Under the pieces are notes generated by a model that saw nothing but the letters and a program-made list of their open reading frames with translations, was not told where the DNA came from and searched no databases. 64,000 nt of DNA, taken from the NCBI GenBank assembly GCA_000526575.1, contig JAGI01000002.1, positions 1,674,001-1,738,000 on the forward strand, read 5' to 3'. Each line of letters begins with the position of its first letter. The first letter of the stretch is position 1. The stretch comes from Clostridium sp. 12(A). GTDB taxonomy: Bacteria > Bacillota > Clostridia > Lachnospirales > Lachnospiraceae. A program made the translations under genes and the position numbers. Below, one piece after another: positions 25,619-34,335 of this stretch.

Positions 25619-25877
25619 TTATATGGTTCGAACAATTCCGCCATCAATGGTATGCTCCGCTCCCACTATGTAAGAGGCGCGGTCTGAAACAAGAAAAGCA
25701 ACCAGTTCTGCGATTTCCTCCGGACGTGCGGTGCGCTGTTGTAATCACTGTGGCCCCAGCTTTCGTAAGACGGTTCACAATGGCCTCCCCCATTCCGCCC
25801 TTCGTACCACTGGTTACAAGAACACGCTTTCCCTGAAATTCCTTGGGATCCATCCATATAGGGTTGAACTGTTTCAT
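25619..25877 (-). pseudogene. SDR oxidoreductase gene with a large internal deletion
   Basis: The N-terminal ~45 codons (FQGKRVLVTSGTKGGMGEAI, then [10 protein letters not shown]) are followed, in a shifted frame, by an SDR C terminus ([19 protein letters not shown], then [11 protein letters not shown] and stop at 25619). The middle ~150 codons with the catalytic S-Y-K are gone. AGGAGG still stands 7 nt before the ATG at 25877. The gene is therefore a recent deletion product. Confidence 0.8.
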
Positions 25878-25927
25878 TAATAGTCCTCCTTCTTGCAGTT
25901 TATAGATGCCTTTACACTCTTCCATTA

Positions 25928-25971
25928 TATAAAATATAACCTGACAGCATCGTGTCAGGTTATATTTTATA
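25928..25971. promoter_or_regulatory. 19-bp inverted repeat, WYL-type operator
   Basis: Perfect arms 25928-25946 and 25953-25971 with a 6-nt centre. The core TGACA-GCATCG-TGTCA recurs as TGACA-GCAGTG-TGTCA upstream of the intact WYL regulator at 31047-31062. It overlaps the probable promoter of the broken SDR/SnoaL unit. Confidence 0.65.
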
Positions 25972-25979
25972 ATGTAAAG

Positions 25980-26165
25980 TAATTTTAATTCATTCAGAAG
26001 CGTATCACTTATATGATGTGGGCTTACCACTTCTGCATCGGCACCAAAGGAAAGGACATAGCGAATCAACCATCATGCTCAGGCAGCCAGGTTATAACTG
26101 TAAAAGAGCCATCTGGATTTTTAGTAATATTTTTTTATTCGGACTCTTCATATATCCGATAAGTT
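25980..26165 (-). pseudogene. C-terminal remnant of a WYL-domain regulator
   Basis: The frames read RIYEESE-stop-KNITKNPDGSFTVITWLPEH, then after a frameshift IRYVLSFGADAEVVSPHHIS. They match the C terminus of the intact regulator at 30092-31006 (LIRYLLSFGADAEVVSPQHI). Two in-frame stops and a frameshift show it is dead. A duplicated regulator-target unit has decayed here. Confidence 0.8.
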
Positions 26166-26180
26166 AATCACTACTCCATT

Positions 26181-26699
26181 TTATATCATTCTTTTGCAGG
26201 GTAAATAGTATCCAAACGTAAAGGTGTTATTACCATCTTCCTTAACATTTGCATATCTGTCAAACGAATAATATTCCATTGAAATTCCTACAATGGAGTA
26301 ATCTGGAACATACCCATTTGCTCTCATTATCTTCTCTGTTTTAATATGAGCTCCTTTTTCCAGATTGGATGTATTACCTTGTATCCAACCTACTCCCATC
26401 AGACAATCAGGGATATCACGATAAGAAAATCCATCTGGAACTGTAGCATTAGGGGTCGCAAATATACCAGCAATATAAACAAACTCTTTTGTCTGCTGAT
26501 TATACTCACCCATCCACCCAATGGTATCTCCCAATGGAGATACTCGTTCTTGCAAAGATTGAAGAAAATCGTTTGTTCCATCGTTTAACATCTTTTTCCA
26601 TAGATCTGGAACAGGATTTTTCTTTCCGACGATTACTTCTTTCCCTATAAATCTTACTGCATGAAATTTTACTGCTTCAAAGGAAATTTTGCTTGCCAT
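26181..26699 (-). CDS. GyrI-like / effector-binding domain protein
   Basis: About 172 residues. The start at 26699 (MASKISFEAVKFHAVRFIGK) has GGGGGG 5 nt upstream; the longer frame overlaps the kinase gene. The N-terminal KFHAVRFIGKEVIVG and the middle GWMGEYN...YIAGIFATP, with a C-terminal beta pattern, fit the SOUL/GyrI-like small-molecule-binding fold. Stand-alone members bind hydrophobic or cationic drugs. It follows the phosphotransferase gene by 55 nt. Confidence 0.7.
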   Translation of the reverse strand: MASKISFEAVKFHAVRFIGKEVIVGKKNPVPDLWKKMLNDGTNDFLQSLQERVSPLGDTIGWMGEYNQQTKEFVYIAGIFATPNATVPDGFSYRDIPDCLMGVGWIQGNTSNLEKGAHIKTEKIMRANGYVPDYSIVGISMEYYSFDRYANVKEDGNNTFTFGYYLPCKRMI

Positions 26700-26754
26700 A
26701 TATACCCCCCACACATTCATCTTATTTTCTTTCTTATTACTGCTTTTCATCCAT

Positions 26755-27621
26755 TCACTTTTTTGTATTTTGTAAAAATTTAAATATTTCAATTGTTTCT
26801 TCTGTCGCCTTTTGATTCTTTTGTTGCTGCCAAAAAGCCACAAACAAAAGTTCAATACACTGCATCATAAGCAGTAGTGCTTCCTTTTCATCTCTTTCTA
26901 ACACAGTAATGCTTTCGTATCCATTAAGGAACTGACTAACAAATATAAGCCACTCATTCTCAACTGAAGTAAGGTCTTTCTGACCTAATAATTGTCCCAC
27001 CAGAATATATGCTATGTCAAATAAACGAGCATCTTGCTTGCCCAGATCAAAATCCAGTACTCCTGTCAATGTTGCTCCTTCAAATAGCAAATTACCATAA
27101 TGCAAATCACGATGAATCTGCTGTTTCGGCAGTTGGGGGTAAATGCTGCATAGTGCATCTATAGGCTTCATCCATTCTTCTTTTGTCAAGAGAGTGCTTG
27201 CGGAGAGTCCATCACTAATCCAGCCTCTTAGTTCCTTATCTAAAAAATTCTTGTCTGCCTGCACATCGGTTATTTTTATAAGTGCACAGTGTATTTTTGC
27301 AATAATAATTCCTGTTTGATAAGCAATATCTATATAGTTTTGCTGAAATACCTCACCTATATGAAAACCGCCTAGTTTCTCCATTAAAAGATAACAGCCC
27401 TCTTGAGCAGTTAGATAATTTCTACCATCCTTTAGCAATAAGATTCGAGATACAGGGACTCCCTCTGCGCGCAATGCTGAGGAAAACCTTACATTATGCT
27501 GTGCATTGACATCTGCTTTCACTAACTTTAAGATATATTTTCCTGCGATTTCCCATGTTGTTGGTGTAGTTGCAACCGGCTCTCCTTGAATATTCCAATA
27601 CGTTCTGATATCTAAAGGCAT
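26755..27621 (-). CDS. Aminoglycoside-phosphotransferase-family (APH-like) kinase
   Basis: A 288-residue protein kinase-like fold enzyme. The catalytic loop reads QIHRDLHYGNLLFEG and the metal loop GVLDFDLGKQDARLFD, both as in APH/choline-kinase proteins. An ATP-grip Lys is seen in GKYILKLVKADVN. The substrate may be an aminoglycoside, a sugar, or homoserine-like small molecule; drug resistance is not implied by the family alone. GGAG is 8 nt before ATG. Confidence 0.8.
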   Translation of the reverse strand: MPLDIRTYWNIQGEPVATTPTTWEIAGKYILKLVKADVNAQHNVRFSSALRAEGVPVSRILLLKDGRNYLTAQEGCYLLMEKLGGFHIGEVFQQNYIDIAYQTGIIIAKIHCALIKITDVQADKNFLDKELRGWISDGLSASTLLTKEEWMKPIDALCSIYPQLPKQQIHRDLHYGNLLFEGATLTGVLDFDLGKQDARLFDIAYILVGQLLGQKDLTSVENEWLIFVSQFLNGYESITVLERDEKEALLLMMQCIELLFVAFWQQQKNQKATEETIEIFKFLQNTKK

Positions 27622-27912
27622 AAATATACTCCTTTAAAGTTTATTAACAGTTTTTCAAGTAGTCTAAGTCAGACCTCACTGCTTCTCTTATCTGTTTCTA
27701 ACCATTAATTTCATTATACCCCTATTAACCACAATTTGGCAATCATCTCAATAGGTGTTGGGAAATTAATACGCTCAAACCAGGTATCATGAGCTTGCCT
27801 GTCACAAATTTAAAGTATACTCCTGTTAATACGCCGAAAAGCGCTGATAATCCGCTATTACAGAGCAAATACACATTTGATAAACTATGAATATTAGAAG
27901 GAGGTAATTGAG

Positions 27913-29073
27913 ATGAAGAGAGTATTCATAAAAGTGATTTGTTTTGCAGTGAGTCTATTTATGGTAATAGAAGCATTTGTATGTGGTCCAATCAAAACCG
28001 TTAGCGCAATGGAAACATCTCCAAAGAAGAAAATTCTTATGGTGATTGCACCTAAGGACTTTGAAGATTGTGAAGTGGTTGAACCTACGGCTATTTTAAA
28101 GGCTAACGGAGCAGAGGTAACAATAGCAAGTACAACCATGGATCCAGCGATTGGTATTAATGGATTTAGGGTAACACCAGATATCAAAATTAGTGATGCT
28201 AACGCTGATGACTACGATGCCATCGTTTTACCAGGAGGAACGGGTGTTATCAGTCATATATGGGATAACGAAGAATTGAGAACACTGCTTCAGCAATTTA
28301 ATTCTCAAAACAAAATAGTAGCAGCTATGTGTGCAGCCCCCCCTGCTCTTGCTAAGGCGGGAATATTAAAGGATAAAACAGTTACCATGTTCCCTTGGGA
28401 CGATGGAATAAAGGAGCTTACCACAAGAGGGGCTACATATGTGAATGAAGAGACTGTTACTGACGGAAATATCGTAACAGGCAAAAATCCAGCTGCATCG
28501 AAAAGTTTTGGTCTTGCCATCTGTAACGCTTTGAACATTAGAAAGTTTTCTAAAAACATACTTATTGTGGTAGCTCCAAAAGATTTTGAAGATGTAGAGT
28601 ACTACACTCCTAAAACGCTGCTTGAGATAAACGGAGCTAATGTGACGGTAGCAAGTACTAATTCAACAGCAATTGGGTTAAATGGATCTACTTGTAACAC
28701 TGATATTTTAATATCCGATGCAAAAGCAAAGGATTATGATGGAATCGTTATCGTTGGCGGTACAGGAGTAATCAATAGCCTGTGGAATGATACAGATCTC
28801 AGAAACCTACTAAAGGATGCAGATAAGGAAAACAAGATGATAGCAGCAATATGTGCGGCACCGCCAATTCTGGCAAGAGCCGGTCTTCTCAAAAATAAAA
28901 AAGCAACCATGTTCCCCTGGAGTGATGGTATTAAGGAATTAACCAACCATGATGCTACATACGTTGATCAAGAGGTTGTTGTATCCGGTAATATTGTAAC
29001 AGGAAGAAATCCAGATGCTTCTGTGGCTTTCGGATTAAAGCTCTGTGAAGAGTTAAAAATACTTGGTCATTAA
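27913..29073 (+). CDS. Exported protein with two DJ-1/PfpI domains
   Basis: A 386-residue protein. The signal peptide (residues ~1-35) ends at VSAMETS. Two consecutive DJ-1/PfpI domains (~40-205 and ~215-385) are about half identical by eye. Each keeps the Glu-type opening (APKDFED) and the nucleophile elbow with Cys (AAMCAAPPALAKAGIL and AAICAAPPILARAGLL). DJ-1 proteins act as deglycases, chaperones or proteases, usually in the cytosol. Duplication plus export is unusual. GGAGG is 8 nt before ATG. Confidence 0.85.
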   Translation: MKRVFIKVICFAVSLFMVIEAFVCGPIKTVSAMETSPKKKILMVIAPKDFEDCEVVEPTAILKANGAEVTIASTTMDPAIGINGFRVTPDIKISDANADDYDAIVLPGGTGVISHIWDNEELRTLLQQFNSQNKIVAAMCAAPPALAKAGILKDKTVTMFPWDDGIKELTTRGATYVNEETVTDGNIVTGKNPAASKSFGLAICNALNIRKFSKNILIVVAPKDFEDVEYYTPKTLLEINGANVTVASTNSTAIGLNGSTCNTDILISDAKAKDYDGIVIVGGTGVINSLWNDTDLRNLLKDADKENKMIAAICAAPPILARAGLLKNKKATMFPWSDGIKELTNHDATYVDQEVVVSGNIVTGRNPDASVAFGLKLCEELKILGH

Positions 29074-29094
29074 TACAGAATTCTATATTTTTTT

Positions 29095-29132
29095 CCTGAG
29101 CAGTGATATAATTAAGAATATCATTGCTCAGG
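29095..29132 (+). promoter_or_regulatory. Hairpin that reaches into the AraC ribosome site
   Basis: Arms 29095-29109 and 29118-29132 (15 nt, one G-T) fold just after the DJ-1 gene. The 3' arm ends with the first GG of AGGAGG for the AraC gene, so the stem could act as terminator or reduce translation. Confidence 0.5.
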
Positions 29133-29141
29133 AGGTGCCGT

Positions 29142-30053
29142 ATGAGTACGTATTTTACATTAGGAAGGAACTTTTATCCAGGCTTTCAGTTTCCAATCTG
29201 TCATACAAGTGAAAATTGTTTCTCAGATGGCGCAATTAAGCGAGAGTATTATAAAATGATTTTTGTTATCTCAGGTACTGGATTACTTACTCTTAATAGT
29301 CATACGCAAATCCTTGTAGCTCCATCGGCCCTTTGTCTGAATGAAACAGATACATTTTCTTTGGAATCAGAAGTATCCCTTCAGTGTAACGTTATTATTT
29401 TTCATCCACAAATCATTAATCAACATTTCGATTTTCCTGTACTTAAAGCAACCAATAATCAGCTATCTGTTAATGAAATACAAGACCTATATTGGTTAAA
29501 TCCGTTTTTAAGAAAAACAAATGAATTTACAGGTCTGTTGCACCTTGGTCCCAGCAATGCACAAAGGATCCGTAACATTATAGAAAACATTAAAAATGCC
29601 TTAGACATTCAGATGGATAAAGATTGGCCCTGTCGAAGCAGAACCTATCTAATTGAAATGCTTTTTTTGTTGTCAAGACTGCTAATTATTGAGGAGACCA
29701 TTGTAAGCATGGAACTTCATAAAGACCCTGGCGAAATCAAAGAGATCATTCTGTATTTGTACACAAATTATATGAATAAAATAACCATACAGGAGCTTAC
29801 GGATAAATTCCATATGAATAGAACTTCCTTAACAGAACGATTTCGTGAAATCACAGGTTATCCAGTCATGGATTATCTTATTAGACTAAGACTGTATTTA
29901 GCGTCGAAAATGCTCAAAGAAACTCTATTACCTATTTCTGAGATCATTGAGAGGGTGGGCTTTTCTGATATAACACACTTTGGTCGGATGTTCAAAAAGA
30001 ACTTCGGCTACTCTCCTTCAGAATTCAGGTCGATCCATTGCACCATGCTGTAA
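29142..30053 (+). CDS. AraC-family transcriptional regulator
   Basis: About 303 residues. The start at 29142 has GGAGG 6 nt away. The N-terminal ~150 residues are a cupin-like sensing domain. The C-terminal DNA-binding domain (~200-300) has two helix-turn-helix motifs: ITIQELTDKFHMNRTSLTERF and ISEIIERVGFSDITHFGRMFK, then the signature FGYSPSEFRS. It lies right after the exported DJ-1 protein gene and may respond to the same stress. Confidence 0.9.
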   Translation: MSTYFTLGRNFYPGFQFPICHTSENCFSDGAIKREYYKMIFVISGTGLLTLNSHTQILVAPSALCLNETDTFSLESEVSLQCNVIIFHPQIINQHFDFPVLKATNNQLSVNEIQDLYWLNPFLRKTNEFTGLLHLGPSNAQRIRNIIENIKNALDIQMDKDWPCRSRTYLIEMLFLLSRLLIIEETIVSMELHKDPGEIKEIILYLYTNYMNKITIQELTDKFHMNRTSLTERFREITGYPVMDYLIRLRLYLASKMLKETLLPISEIIERVGFSDITHFGRMFKKNFGYSPSEFRSIHCTML

Positions 30054-30091
30054 CATATCAATTACAATATTCTACGCCCCGCTTTTATTAT

Positions 30092-31006
30092 TTAAGTTGT
30101 CTCCCTATATTTCAAGATAATTTTATTTAACTCATTTTCAATCGTATCACGTATGTGTTGTGGACTTACCACTTCGGCATCGGCTCCAAAAGAAAGGAGA
30201 TAGCGTATCAGCCATTCATTTTCAGGCAGACGGGTAATGATTGTAAAGGAGCCATCCTTATTTTTAGTTATATCTTTCTCTTCGAATTCATCATATACCC
30301 GGTAGGCACCATCAGCACATATTTTTAAGCATATTTCTATCCATTTGGGGTCATTTAGTGTTTGACTGCCACTTGGTAATGATTCCAGCATTTTTTCGAT
30401 GAAAACTTCCTGTGTCATTTGGACGTCTGACATTCTTACTATTTTAAACATTCTTATTGCATTTCGAGTCAGGCAGAAGGCTTGCAAATACCAGGCATTT
30501 ATTTTAAAAATCAGCTTCATTGGTTCAACTCTTCGTATCATTTTCTCACCAGATGAGCCAAAATAATTGAATTCAATCATTCTATGACTTAGAATTGCAT
30601 CCTTTATTAGCTTAAATTGACTTATCCCTTTATCATCACTGCCCCAGGGGCTTAAATCCACCTCAATCCAATTGGTTCTATTCTTATTAAAAAGATTACT
30701 TAGTTTAGCAAGAACTTTATCCGACTCTGGGGCTTGTGTTATTGACAGGCTTTGCAGCGCAAATAATATCTCATTTTGCTCTCGTTCCGATAGAACTGAT
30801 TTATCCAGAACGTAATTATCCAGCAATGAAATTCCGCCACCCTTTCCCTGGAGGGCGTAAATTGGGATTCCTGCCGAAGACAGTGTATCAATATCGCGAT
30901 AAATGGTTCTGACAGATACCTCAAAATATTCTGCCAGCTCACTGGCAGTCGTAAGCTTTTTGTTCAGCAAAAGATATATAATTTCAAAAAGTCTGTTTAT
31001 CTGCAT
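30092..31006 (-). CDS. WYL-domain transcriptional regulator (YafY-type)
   Basis: A 304-residue regulator. The N-terminal winged HTH reads LTTASELAEYFEVSVRTIYRDIDTLS; a WYL domain (~140-230) follows with KINAWYLQAFCLTRN, and a WCX C-terminal domain ends LSFGADAEVVSPQHI. A second, broken copy lies at 25980-26165. Two dyads in its upstream region suggest autorepression. GGAG stands 9 nt before ATG. Confidence 0.9.
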   Translation of the reverse strand: MQINRLFEIIYLLLNKKLTTASELAEYFEVSVRTIYRDIDTLSSAGIPIYALQGKGGGISLLDNYVLDKSVLSEREQNEILFALQSLSITQAPESDKVLAKLSNLFNKNRTNWIEVDLSPWGSDDKGISQFKLIKDAILSHRMIEFNYFGSSGEKMIRRVEPMKLIFKINAWYLQAFCLTRNAIRMFKIVRMSDVQMTQEVFIEKMLESLPSGSQTLNDPKWIEICLKICADGAYRVYDEFEEKDITKNKDGSFTIITRLPENEWLIRYLLSFGADAEVVSPQHIRDTIENELNKIILKYRETT

Positions 31007-31020
31007 GATTTCTTCTCCAA

Positions 31021-31062
31021 TCTTATTCTATTATAGAATAAGAACATGACAGCAGTGTGTCA
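31021..31062. promoter_or_regulatory. Two dyads upstream of the WYL regulator
   Basis: A perfect 11-1-11 palindrome (TCTTATTCTAT-T-ATAGAATAAGA, 31021-31043) lies 15 nt before the gene. TGACA-GCAGTG-TGTCA (31047-31062) follows and matches the operator core at 25942-25957. Confidence 0.6.
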
Positions 31063-31092
31063 AGTGATTGAATAAAGTTTGAGTATCATATT

Positions 31093-33333
31093 TTAATGTT
31101 CTACTACCCCAAAATCATCCACATAGACATATGATATACCAGACTTCTTGTAAGCATACACCGTTGCACTGGTGGTACCTGTTCCGGTCTTAAAAGGAAT
31201 GCTTACCATTGTCCAGGTTGTACTGGCAGATGCAGCGGATACATCCGTTCCACCAAAACCACTGACACCAATCTGAATCTGCTCCCCTGGGTCTGCCTTA
31301 ACCCAGGCAGTACATATATAGCTGGTATCAGGATTTAGACCCGTAAGTACCTGCTTGATACCATCTTCTCCAGTGCCCAGTCTAACACTCTTAGAACAGC
31401 TCCTTGATATAGATACACTTGCAGCAGTACGTGAATGTGTTGTTATCCAGGGTGAGATAATCCCTTTTTCAAAATCAGATTGCCGTACTTTATTATCATA
31501 AAGTACGCTGACATTCTCAAAAACCGGGGCTGGAGGTGAAGCAAAATTATGCCCGGCAGTCCAATCCGGTCCGCCATACTCATAGGCTCCTATATCCGGT
31601 GCCGAACCAACATAACCATTGGTGATTCCAGGTATTACTGCCCCTGCATTTATAGCTGGAGAAGCAGCCTGCAGCCTGAAATCATGTGCTGTGGGATTCA
31701 CAAATAACGGGTTGGTTCCTGAGGTAATATTATTTTTCTCTATATGAGTACCAGGCAATGTAAAGGCCGTTGTAAAAATATTATTGAAAATTCTGTCACC
31801 GTACATATCTGTTTGAAAATCACTTCCCCAATATCCAATATTTCCGTTACCATAAGTCGTATTGTTATAGATCATGTTAAAATTACTGGGCGTATTCAGC
31901 CTTATCCCAGTATAGTTTCCCCATACAACATTGTGATGTACAATATACCCCTTACTCCCATTATCCAGATAGATGCCAGTTCCGGAATAATTTTTTGCCA
32001 GATTATCATGTACGAAATTATGGTCAATCACTGTCCCATTCCCATCCCAGCCAAACTCATAGATGATTCCACAGTCGTTTGTCAGCTTACCTGCATTGTA
32101 TAGATTGTTATACTGTATACGACTATTTTGGGTAGGCATAAATATAAGATGACGCCCGGCGTTATATACCGTATTATGACTGATTAGATGGTTAGCCCCC
32201 AGTAGATAGATTGCCGGCATTTCTGCTGCCGAATAATCTGCTTCGTGCATAAGATTATTAATTACCTTATTTCCCGTTCCCTGAATACTGATTAAATTAC
32301 CGGAGCTGTAGGTCAGAGTACTGTTTCTAAGCTCATTATTGGTACCAGACATAAATATCCCTGTACTGTATTGGTTTGAGACATCGGAATCATGGCTGAT
32401 GTATTCCGCAGTCATATCAGAAACTTTACAGTAATTAGAAGCAGACATTTTAATACTGGAAGCAAAGATATTAATTCCGGTAATATTTATGTAGGAGCAG
32501 GAGCTTAAATCAAAAGCATAAGTCCGCTTTTTTGCTTCCACTGTCAAAGTGTTCGGATTAACTCCACCAGGTGCCCATAAATAAAGCCTCCTGGTACCAT
32601 TGTCATAATACCATTCTCCTGAGCTGTCAAGATCTTTCAGATCGCCGATAATATAATAGCTGTTACCAGCTTTAGCTGCAATATCCATTTTATCAAAGGT
32701 AATCGAGCCGGCATTTGAGCTTGTGATGGTACTTTTATAGGATTTGTAGCCTGTTCCCGGAACACACCAAACCGTTTTGCCAACCCAGTAGCCTGCTGCC
32801 TGAATTAAATCTCCATCATTGATGGTTGTGGCAGAACCTGAATCAACTGCTGCAAGCGTTGAATTTAAGGGATCAAGCGTTGCTGAATTGGGCCATCTGG
32901 CTTCTAATTGCATTTGCTTATTAACAAATATCTGATTTTTTGTTCCAAGGGAATCAGTCATGGTTGCATAATAGATGGATCCGGAGTGTTTTACCCAGTC
33001 AGTGACTGGATCTGCACCAGATACTGTTACCGTCTCTCCTGTATAAGCCTTAAAGGCTATGGGATTTGCAGAAGTTCCGGAGGTATCAAGTGTTACTGTT
33101 TCCCGGTATGTACCACCTCGTATGATACAGGTATCTCCGGCTTCCATGATATCAGCTGCCTTTTGTATGGTCTTCCACGGATTTGATACTGTACCGGTTC
33201 CAGTTTTGTCATTTCCCGTGGTAGAAACATAATATACGGAAGCCGCCTTTGCAGTTTCCCCATACCAATTAAAAACAAATAAATGAATCAACAGAATTAC
33301 AACTAAATACATGCCGCCTTTTTTCTTGTTCAC
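31093..33333 (-). CDS. Exported right-handed beta-helix protein with C-terminal carbohydrate-binding-like domain
   Basis: About 746 residues. The start is GTG at 33333, set by GGAGG with a 7-nt spacer; the longer frame has no site. A signal peptide is followed by YYVSTTGNDKTGTGT-type text, the DUF1565 opening of parallel beta-helix proteins. Residues ~60-600 show right-handed helix repeats with many N-x-T/N ladders (NNLYNAGKLTND, HHNVVWGNYTGIRL). The last ~150 residues (QSDFEKGIISPWITT to YVYVDDFGVVEH) look like a CBM4/9-type jelly roll. A polysaccharide lyase or hydrolase is likely; the substrate cannot be read from sequence. Confidence 0.8.
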   Translation of the reverse strand: MNKKKGGMYLVVILLIHLFVFNWYGETAKAASVYYVSTTGNDKTGTGTVSNPWKTIQKAADIMEAGDTCIIRGGTYRETVTLDTSGTSANPIAFKAYTGETVTVSGADPVTDWVKHSGSIYYATMTDSLGTKNQIFVNKQMQLEARWPNSATLDPLNSTLAAVDSGSATTINDGDLIQAAGYWVGKTVWCVPGTGYKSYKSTITSSNAGSITFDKMDIAAKAGNSYYIIGDLKDLDSSGEWYYDNGTRRLYLWAPGGVNPNTLTVEAKKRTYAFDLSSCSYINITGINIFASSIKMSASNYCKVSDMTAEYISHDSDVSNQYSTGIFMSGTNNELRNSTLTYSSGNLISIQGTGNKVINNLMHEADYSAAEMPAIYLLGANHLISHNTVYNAGRHLIFMPTQNSRIQYNNLYNAGKLTNDCGIIYEFGWDGNGTVIDHNFVHDNLAKNYSGTGIYLDNGSKGYIVHHNVVWGNYTGIRLNTPSNFNMIYNNTTYGNGNIGYWGSDFQTDMYGDRIFNNIFTTAFTLPGTHIEKNNITSGTNPLFVNPTAHDFRLQAASPAINAGAVIPGITNGYVGSAPDIGAYEYGGPDWTAGHNFASPPAPVFENVSVLYDNKVRQSDFEKGIISPWITTHSRTAASVSISRSCSKSVRLGTGEDGIKQVLTGLNPDTSYICTAWVKADPGEQIQIGVSGFGGTDVSAASASTTWTMVSIPFKTGTGTTSATVYAYKKSGISYVYVDDFGVVEH

Positions 33334-33560
33334 AATTTTTCCTCCGAAATGAATTCTATTTTCAAATACGGCATCTGCGCATGGATTTAAGTTCACTGCT
33401 GGATATGTTGTGATTTTAAGGTCAATACGTAGATATAAGCCATAATCATTTAATCGGCTTACATCAGTTTACATATTAATAGGAATAAGAATCATTACAA
33501 ATTGGAATAATTGTATCTAATCAGCAAGTTTTTTGTAACAAACAGCAAATCCGCAATTCT

Positions 33561-33974
33561 TCAAAAAGCTTCTCCTTGCTCTATCCTCAAATATTTCTTG
33601 ATAGCAAAAATAGCATCATTGCTGATAATATGTTCCATTTTGCAGGCATCTGCGCTTGCAATCAATTCATCCACATGGCAGCACGTAATTAAAAAACGTC
33701 TTATAATCTGATACTTATCTGTTATAATCTCTCCTTGTTTTCGGCCTTCCTCCGTAAGCTGGATTTCACCACCCAAAGGCTTGATCACCAGTCCTTCTTC
33801 TTGCAATTCAGTGACAGCGCTATGAACGCTAGGTTTCGTAACTCCTAAATATACCGCAATGTCAATGGAGCGTACTAGTTTACTTTTTTTAGAAAGCTTA
33901 TATATAGCCTTTAAATAATTCTCCCTTGAAGGACTAAGTTTTTTCTCCAAATGATGACTCTTATTTTGTTTCAC
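33561..33974 (-). CDS. DtxR/MntR-family metal-dependent regulator
   Basis: A 137-residue protein. The HTH reads SRENYLKAIYKLSKKS...SIDIAVYLGVTKPSVHSAV, and the dimer/metal part TEEGRKQGEIITDKYQIIRRF with CKMEHIIS follows, as in MntR. The C-terminal SH3 domain of DtxR is absent. A 19-bp operator-like palindrome sits 32-50 nt upstream and recurs before the two neighbouring genes. Confidence 0.88.
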   Translation of the reverse strand: MKQNKSHHLEKKLSPSRENYLKAIYKLSKKSKLVRSIDIAVYLGVTKPSVHSAVTELQEEGLVIKPLGGEIQLTEEGRKQGEIITDKYQIIRRFLITCCHVDELIASADACKMEHIISNDAIFAIKKYLRIEQGEAF

Positions 33975-34005
33975 ATCTACCCCTCCATCTGAATTTAAAC
34001 ATTAT

Positions 34006-34024
34006 GTGTATAGTTGCCATACAC
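34006..34024. promoter_or_regulatory. 19-bp operator copy 1
   Basis: GTGTAT-AGTTGCC-ATACAC, 32-50 nt before the DtxR-family start codon. Confidence 0.65.
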
Positions 34025-34050
34025 TTTAATAAAAGTAAAGTTTTTAACTT

Positions 34051-34272
34051 TTAATACTTTTTATTCTCGTTATCTTCTTGTTGATCGATGAACGGATCGA
34101 TTTCTGGAAATTTTGTAAAATCATATGGATAAAATGGAACACGGAAGCATTGAATAAAAGAACCAAAAAATGATTGAACCATTCTTTGTTCAGCCTTTAA
34201 TTTTTGCTGATACTCCCGTTCCCTGGCCTTACTATTATCAGTGACATGATGATTGATTATTTTCTTTTTAAT
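34051..34272 (-). CDS. Small protein (73 aa) apparently starting at AUU
   Basis: No ATG, GTG or TTG opens this frame, but AGGAGG (34285-34280) lies exactly 7 nt before ATT at 34272. From there 73 codons are open to TAA at 34051: INHHVTDNSKAREREYQQKL, then SFFGSFIQCFRVPFYPYDF and an acidic end QQEDNENKKY. A short hydrophobic/aromatic middle follows a charged helix. The upstream palindrome matches those of its neighbours in place and sequence, which argues for a real gene. Function unknown. Confidence 0.5.
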   Translation of the reverse strand: MKKKIINHHVTDNSKAREREYQQKLKAEQRMVQSFFGSFIQCFRVPFYPYDFTKFPEIDPFIDQQEDNENKKY

Positions 34273-34303
34273 GTTAGTGCCTCCTAACTATAATGCGCAA
34301 AAT

Positions 34304-34322
34304 GTGTATGGTTACTATACAC
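34304..34322. promoter_or_regulatory. 19-bp operator copy 2
   Basis: GTGTAT-GGTTACT-ATACAC, 32-50 nt before the AUU start of the 73-aa ORF. Confidence 0.65.
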
Positions 34323-34335
34323 TTATGCAAAATTT

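Noticed and set aside
31093-33333. Pectate lyase assignment for the beta-helix protein
   Set aside because: The fold is clear but no PL1/PL9 catalytic motif could be recognised with confidence.
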